Source: Plasmodiophora brassicae (taxonomy: Eukaryota; Endomyxa: Phytomyxea; Phytomyxea; Plasmodiophorida). From it: 64,000 bases of DNA. Under the pieces are notes generated by a model that was not told the DNA's origin, did not search any database, and was given only the letters and a program-made list of their open reading frames with translations. Position numbers and translations under genes: made by a program. Shown in pieces: positions 58,894 through 64,000 of the stretch. Within the stretch, counting starts at the first letter, position 1. Each line of letters begins with the position of its first letter. The stretch is from positions 62,001 to 126,000 of the forward strand of contig CP145418.1 of the NCBI GenBank assembly GCA_036867785.1. The letters are read 5' to 3'.

Positions 58894-60179
58894 ATGTCCA
58901 GCGGTAATCGCACTCATCGAATTGTCGTGTCGCCGGGTCTTCTTCTTTCCTTCGTCCTGGCCGTTAACGTCATCGATGCCGCCAGGCTAATATCCAAAGA
59001 CGGTGCTGTATTCATGCTCAACGACATTATACCTCTTGCGCAACATTCTCGCATGATACAGCGCATGATTAATGCAGGTGTCGACCGCATCGGCAACGTG
59101 TTGCTGCCCAATGTCTTCGATAGCCATTTACGCCTGATCGTCGGCTTTGCCAAGCGCTTTTCGCCGCTGGAAAAGAAATATCAGGTGTGGCCGCATTGTC
59201 TTCTGTTTGGCTCCTCTGCGATCAGTGACGTCGGCAACAGGTTCACCTCGCAGCCGACTGGCTGCAGAAAAGGTTCCAGGAATTGGGGCAAGATGGCACG
59301 GTGGGGGAATTTGTACAGGCGCTTGAGTACCTGCAGATGCCTTCGATGTTGGTCGCCATGGGTTGGATGCTGCGACTACGGTTCCCCGACTGGCTCGCGT
59401 GCACGACAGATCGCGCTGCGTTTCGCGAACGCCCAGAAGCGTACCGTTTAATAGCGGGGCCCATTCGGCTCTATCATCTGGCCAAGAAGTACCGCGATAC
59501 GAACGCAGCTGAGCACATTTGTAATCTTGTCGTCAGCGGCAGCAACGCCTCTCACGTCGACGCCAAGGTATGGGGCTGGGGCGGGAACGTCTTGCACTGC
59601 GCCGCCCACGATGGTGAAGAATTCGTCGTCGACATGCTCCTGCATCTTTCCGGCATCAAAGTCAATGCGCATGCCGATAGAGACCTTAAGAAGACGCCGC
59701 TACATTACGCAGCGGAAGAAGGACATCCTGTCGTCGTGCGACTTCTACTGCAACACCCCGATATTCAGGTCAACGCACGCGACGATGACGATTGCGCGCC
59801 TCTACATCTCGCCAGATCGGGCGACGTCGTCAGAGAGCTTCTGCATCACCCCGGTGTCAATGTCAACGTCGAGGCGGGCCAGCCCCAGTGGACGCCGCTT
59901 CTTCTGGCCGCTCAGCAGGATCGTGCCGAAGTCGTCCAGGCGCTGCTGCTGGCCGCCGACATCCGCGTCAATCAACCATCGGCCAACATGGTGTGGACAC
60001 CATTGCACTGGGCCGCCAGTCTTGGACATATCGACGTTGTCCAAGTGCTGCTGCGTGACAAACGCGTTGAGATCAACCCGCTAGATCTACTTCGCCGTAC
60101 TCCACTGACGCTAGCCATGCTCGCTGGGCGCCCGACCATCGCTGTCGAGTTGGCTGCGCGAGAGGCAACGGTCTACTGA
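58894..60179 (+). CDS. SKP1-fold plus ankyrin-repeat protein with hydrophobic leader (409 aa)
   Basis: Exons 58894-59184 and 59241-60179 surround a 56-nt intron and give 409 residues. The N-terminus (MSSGNRTHRIVVSPGLLLSF, then VLAVNVIDA) is signal-peptide-like. Residues ~31-190 follow the SKP1/POZ pattern: ARLISKDGAVFMLNDIIPLA, MIQRMINAG, LLPNVFDSHLRLIVGFAKRF and, after the splice, DGTVGEFVQALEYLQMPSML. Five or six ankyrin repeats follow from about 210 to 395 (NVLHCAAHDGEEFVVDMLL, TPLHYAAEEGHPVVVRLLL, TPLHWAASLGHIDVVQVLL). SKP1 bridges cullin and F-box proteins in ubiquitin ligases; here the fold is linked directly to a substrate-type binding module. The SKP1 assignment rests on pattern, not alignment. 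Confidence 0.7.
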
Positions 60180-60503
60180 AGGACGGTGTGGTCGCCAATA
60201 TACAGACGCCGTTGATACACTGCGAGACGTCGTGTACGTTGGTTCGCACAGATGGTCGAATGAGTGTCGCATGCTAATTATTATTAATGCAGGACGACAC
60301 TGTCGCCGATGGTGCCTGGTGCCCAGGGAAGATCCCGGTTCGCGCACACCAAGTCACCGGCTCACGCTTGTGCTGAACTGACGTGATCGTTTCCGTGCCG
60401 AGCGGGCAGCGCCACCAAGAAGACGACACGCGCCGATGACGATGACGAATTGTACCAGTCGCATAAGTTTGACGACGCTGATCAAATCGGCAGTGCTCGG
60501 GAC
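60180..60503. other. Intergenic, nothing recognised
   Basis: About 320 bases lie between the SKP1-ankyrin gene and the hAT-like element. No coding frame or regulatory site was supported. Confidence 0.35.
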
Positions 60504-61183
60504 CAACAGATTAGGGGTCGGCGCGGTTTGGTTTCGAACCAGAAACCGTGAACCAAACCGAAATGCGCGGTTTTGGTTCCAGGTGGACCCAATTAGTTTG
60601 GTTTGGTTTGGTTTAGTTCGAGGTCCGCCCAAACCTGTTCAAACCGGTTTGCTTCCGGTGGAACCGGTTTGAACCGTGGTTCGCACCGAGTGGCTATATA
60701 TGGCGGCTGCGCTAGTAATACAGGAATCCCGAGCCGCGAGCGCGCTGTCCAGCGTCTGCACAGTGGCCCCAGCGCCTCCCGTATCGCGTTCGAAGCAGAT
60801 TGGGAGCGTAGGAGGTCCAGTTCTCGTGTCTGTCATGCTTGGTCATTGCCTAGATGGAGCAAGTATCAGCGATCACGATTTGTCGTCATCGTCTGAGACT
60901 GGTGTCGAGTTTGTTCCCTCTCAGCTGGATGCCAATCAGCAACGTGACCTCACCGACAATGACGATGTCGTGGACCTTCTCCTGAAGGAGTTGGATTAGG
61001 GACTTTACGCCACACACTGTCGTGATTCATCTAAACCACGGTTTGTTGGTTTAGTTTCGGTTTCGGAGGCCCGGTTCGGTTTGGTTCCGGTTTCTAGCTC
61101 TTAGATATACTTCGGTTTGGTTTAGTTCGGTTTGGCCCTCAAAAAACCAAACCAAACCAAACCAAACCGCGCCTACAACAGAT
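60504..61183. mobile_element. Non-autonomous hAT-like element with 8-bp target duplication
   Basis: The 664-base element (60512-61175) is flanked by the direct repeat CAACAGAT at 60504-60511 and 61176-61183; eight bases is the hAT target-site size. The ends are imperfect inverted repeats: TAGGGGTCGGCGCGGTTTGG on the left and, in reverse complement on the right, TAGGCGCGGTTTGGTTTGG. The TAGGGGT-type end agrees with hAT. Tandem GGTTT units, in opposite orientation at the two ends (about 60596-60615 and 61143-61168), thicken the termini. No transposase is visible; an interior plus-strand frame of 107 codons (60676-60999) is unrecognised. The element is therefore MITE-like and moved by a transposase from elsewhere. 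The intact duplication suggests a fairly recent insertion. Confidence 0.82.
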
Positions 61184-61368
61184 CATCCGCGGACTGGCCT
61201 GCCTCACCTGCCGACCTGTCGCGCAATTATTACGGTCCTTGCAGAGTCGCGTTGGTGCGGGTCGTCCCGACTCCCCAGATGGCAGCGGAACAGTGAAACA
61301 GTGCGCCGCCGACTTCTCCTGAGGACAAGACGAACTCGGCGATGCTACTCAAAGTCGTATATTGATCA

Positions 61369-62579
61369 TCATGCGTTCGAGGAGCCTGCATGTTCGTTCG
61401 GGTCGTCGTTCCCGACAAAGTTGACTACCTGGGCGAACCCGGTAAGATGGCACTCTCGAAACACAACGCTGGCAGCGAACCTTAACGCGAGGGTTGCTTT
61501 CTGCGATTCGATGGAACGATCGCAGGACGTACTGGTGCTGCTCGCCATACCCGACGCAGATGATAACGAGAGTAGCGCGTTTGTCCTGCGTTAGAGCCAG
61601 TTCGAACTTATCGATGTCAGGGGCCTCGCCATCTGTGACGACCACCGCCATGAAAGGAGGCTGTCCATGATCGGCATTCAACCTCCCGAATTCTTCGTCA
61701 AAGACCCGGTTCAGTTCGAGCCATCCAGGCATGAGGTAGGTCATCCCTCCCCAAACGATTTGATCCCATTTCCTGACAATGGCGCAGTTAGAATTGATCG
61801 ATCGGGTGGCCCATCCATGACGGCGCGCGTCTGACGCACTCTTGCAGGTTTTCGGGATTCAGTTCGCCAATGTCGTTAGAATGCCCACCTGCAAACGTTA
61901 TTGCCCGAAGCCCGGCGCCGCGATCGCTGCCGCGAGAGTCCTGCGAAGGTTCGCCTTTCAGCTCCGACATCACGACGCCGATAGCTTCTCGAACTATAAA
62001 GTTGCGGCTCGTCGGGTTCTTCGCTGACGTCGGAAACGCCATCGACGCACTCGTGTCTAAAAGAAGCATCACCTTTCGCTCTTCCGCAGCGAAACTTCTC
62101 TCAGGCTCGCTTGCATGCGGGCTTGTTTGCGCGTTCGTACTTGTAGTGTTTACCACCACGAGCGGCTCGACATCAGGGCTGACATTGCCTGGCTGAATAC
62201 GGCGACACTGAACTGTATCGGCACCCAACAGGCATCCACCCAAGAACCTGCGCAATTTGCTCCACCCAAATCGAACCATTTTCTTAGCCAATCCTGGAGA
62301 TGCAGAACGATCATTCAGGTACATGCCCGAAGATGGTGTCGTTTGCACGTGATGTAGACGACGGTATGCTGTCGACGGCTGAAGACCCGGGGACGGTGTT
62401 GTTTGCGACGACGTCGTGCCAGAAAATGCCTGCACGTCAGCAAGGCAGTGGTCGAAACGGCGATGCTGGCCGCGCGGTTTTCTCAGTGGGTTGCAAGAGC
62501 AGGAGTTCCCAGCGGTCCCAAACCCCGCTGCCCCGATCGCTACGATGATGGCGGCGGCCATCAGTCGCATCTGGACCAT
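61369..62579 (-). CDS. Secreted von Willebrand factor A domain protein (369 aa)
   Basis: Minus-strand exons 62579-61822, 61772-61481 and 61428-61369 give 369 residues. A signal peptide (MVQMRLMAAAIIVAIGAAGF) is followed by a Cys/Arg-rich leader and a Ser/Thr/Pro linker, then a vWA domain from about residue 168. The metal site (MIDAS) is present: DTSAS at 175-179, and TDG in the strand MAVVVTDGEAPD. The end of the fold is VKVVNFVG. Such domains bind ligands via a divalent metal in adhesion or complex assembly. Each 49-52 nt intron is read by frame restoration. The leader resembles that of the small secreted protein at 63521-63952. Confidence 0.75.
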
Positions 62580-63520
62580 GGTATCCTGGAACGGGACCGT
62601 ACGTACGCTCGCTGGCTCGATGTGGATTGGAACTGGTCAGCCGCCCTGTCGCGCAGTTCTGCACTGCCGTCGAGTCGCGCAGGCGCCACTGCAGATTGGA
62701 TTCGCGCAAACAGCGTGATACCTACTGTACACTGTACAGCGCCGTTGTACAGGTCGAAACGACTGCAACAATGTCCACACCAGCTTGCTGATGCCCTCTA
62801 GATAGTACTCATTGTGAATATAACAATGCAAGTGGCAGCACCAGTGAAGTTTTGCCTTAACAGCAACGTCACGCGAAAACAGGTTCAGTATATTGTCGCA
62901 TATCTTGTGCGACAAGTGTCGTCCCGGATTCCAGCAATCTATCAGGTTCACCGGCAAAGCTGGCCACTTGAAAGACGACCAGCGCCGCAGAATAGTATCC
63001 AAATGTCGGTAGATCTGGGCATCTGAATGCGAGGGTTGTGTGCTGCAACTGGATCGAACGGGGCCAACACATCAATTTGATGGCCTCTGTCATAACCGAC
63101 TCCGATTTATCATAGCGGGCGTGCGTCATATCACACAAGTCGTCTGGAATATTATTCGCTGAGATCGCCAGCTTCCGTAACTTGGCTGCACCTCCATGAG
63201 AATCATTTCTGTCACACCCGATGCGCGACCGATGTGCCTGGCCCAACGTCGTGCTATCTCGACGTCTGTGCCAGATCATATACACCTACTAAGCGACAGC
63301 ACGCTGCCAGGGGAGACACAGCTAGCAGTGAAGAAGGGCCCCAGGAACACAAGATTGCATGGATAGAGGTCAAATCTTAATCCTATCGTCACAACAGAGC
63401 CGCACCCAAACTGAGTTTCGACGCTGAATCCACATCCATTCACAACATTCACAATCGCCTTCCACTGTGATATTCACTGACTATGTTGTATGTATATATG
63501 CTGAACAACCGACCGATCAA
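62580..63520. other. Intergenic or decayed region with unassigned frames
   Basis: About 940 bases hold two overlapping minus-strand frames of 120-140 codons (about 62637-63002 and 62869-63285). Neither begins with a signal peptide or matches a known domain, and no clean splice joins them. Base composition is lower in GC than that of the genes on either side. It may be the remnant of a gene or plain spacer. Confidence 0.35.
62869..63285 (-). CDS. Hypothetical frame, weakly supported
   Basis: A 138-codon minus-strand frame. It contains a Leu/Asn-rich stretch (KLRKLAISANNIPDDLCDM) and later YYSAALVVFQVASF, but no family is recognised and there is no supported start, since no upstream exon was found. 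It could be a gene fragment or chance. Listed only because a stretch of this length in a lower-GC region is less likely by chance than in the GC-rich surroundings. Confidence 0.2.
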   Translation of the reverse strand: MYMIWHRRRDSTTLGQAHRSRIGCDRNDSHGGAAKLRKLAISANNIPDDLCDMTHARYDKSESVMTEAIKLMCWPRSIQLQHTTLAFRCPDLPTFGYYSAALVVFQVASFAGEPDRLLESGTTLVAQDMRQYTEPVFA

Positions 63521-63952
63521 TCAATAATAGATGTGGGCATGATCGATGGGGGAAAAATGAATAGGGACGTCGTAATGAATGGAGACGTGATGATGAGTGG
63601 GGGCGTGATGATGGGCGGGAGCGTGTCCGCGTAATCGTTCTTCGCTGTAGGGAGCGACGACTGCCGTGCCCAGCGGCAGCCTCGGTTCCCGTTCCTCCGA
63701 CGCGCCGTTCCTCCTCGTCCACCGCGGGGCCCGATCGATATTTGAGTGCGAGTCAACCGTCTCCGTCTGCTGTGGAGGCCTGTACGTTGGCGGCAGCGCT
63801 GACCTTGGCACCGGCACGGAGGCGAATGTCGTTAGATGCGCGACGAAACGGTTTTTGTCCTGCTCGTGTTGCCGGGCCTTGCTTGAGCAGCAGTTTCCGG
63901 CGCTTGCGATACTCATCACGCCAACCAGCACGATGACGACTGCGAGGCGCAT
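63521..63952 (-). CDS. Small secreted His-rich protein (143 aa)
   Basis: A single minus-strand exon of 143 residues starts at the ATG at 63952. MRLAVVIVLVGVMSIASAG is a clear signal peptide, followed by NCCSSKARQ, a polar Pro/Ser/Thr stretch, and a C-terminal His-rich tail (HAPAHHHAPTHHHVSIHYD) that could bind metal. No known domain was recognised. The leader (AGN, C, then basic residues and a hydrophobic/polar run) resembles the first 55 residues of the vWA gene at 61369-62579. Size, signal and low complexity fit a small secreted protein; effector status would be speculation. Confidence 0.6.
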   Translation of the reverse strand: MRLAVVIVLVGVMSIASAGNCCSSKARQHEQDKNRFVAHLTTFASVPVPRSALPPTYRPPQQTETVDSHSNIDRAPRWTRRNGASEEREPRLPLGTAVVAPYSEERLRGHAPAHHHAPTHHHVSIHYDVPIHFSPIDHAHIYY

Positions 63953-64000
63953 GCCGACGAAACCGTTGTTAGGTGGGCGACGAGTGAAAAGTGAAAACCC

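Noticed and set aside
1-64000. tRNA, rRNA and CRISPR features
   Set aside because: No cloverleaf with a clear GTTCGANNC T-arm, no rRNA core and no regularly spaced repeats were found by eye; a tRNAscan and Infernal search would be needed to exclude small RNA genes.

Overview
The window reads as nuclear DNA of a compact, GC-rich unicellular eukaryote. Genes are tightly packed on both strands. Many are split by short GT..AG introns, mostly about 50-70 nt, with a minority of only 33-46 nt, and the reading frames join cleanly across them. The content is eukaryotic: myosin, ribosomal protein eS6, Dus2, an FCP/SCP phosphatase, a Furry-type scaffold, RGS and 7TM proteins, a RAP-domain protein and a Pol5/MYBBP1A nucleolar protein. 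Ankyrin, SKP1-like and RGS proteins in a small-intron, GC-rich genome would fit a plasmodiophorid-like protist (Rhizaria). That assignment is inference; no marker here proves it.

Layout. 0.5-0.9 kb: a small PPxY-tailed membrane protein. 1.3-4.7 kb: Pol5/MYBBP1A. 5.4-6.5 kb: SCP-like phosphatase. 6.7-12.5 kb: a 17-exon class I myosin with TH1, SH3, a proline-rich tail and a terminal WW domain. 12.7-16.8 kb: a large inverted duplication carrying two divergent copies of an unknown repeat protein. 17-18.3 kb: Dus2. 18.4-20.4 kb: a HEAT-repeat phosphatase-subunit-like protein. 20.8-23 kb: an LRR receptor-like membrane protein with a Pro-Thr stalk. 23.2-24.1 kb: a protein with a C-terminal Zn2Cys6 cluster. 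24.3-31.4 kb: a 13-exon Furry/Mor2/Tao3-family scaffold. 31.7-35.1 kb: a Fic protein lying nine bases from an ankyrin-GAF protein. 35.4-38.2 kb: two 7TM proteins, one with a C-terminal RGS domain. 38.7-42.6 kb: a class C GPCR-like receptor with two sugar-binding-protein domains and a Notch-type LNR. 42.8-46 kb: an intact P-type ATPase-like protein whose catalytic motifs are all replaced. 46.2-49.3 kb: a long coiled-coil protein. 49.3-54.1 kb: a tandem array of three 7TM-RGS paralogues. 54.3-57 kb: a RAP-domain protein. 57.1-57.8 kb: eS6. 58.9-60.2 kb: a SKP1-fold plus ankyrin protein. 60.5-61.2 kb: a non-autonomous hAT-like element with an 8-bp target duplication. 61.4-64 kb: a secreted vWA protein and a secreted His-rich protein.

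Working together. The strongest theme is signalling. Five 7TM proteins (four with RGS), a class C receptor, an LRR membrane protein and an ankyrin-GAF/Fic pair lie within about 35 kb. This suggests a lineage-expanded sensing repertoire rather than a single pathway. Housekeeping genes are interspersed without operon-like grouping. No rRNA, tRNA or CRISPR array was recognised. Exon boundaries come from reading splice consensus and frame continuity only; no transcript evidence was available.
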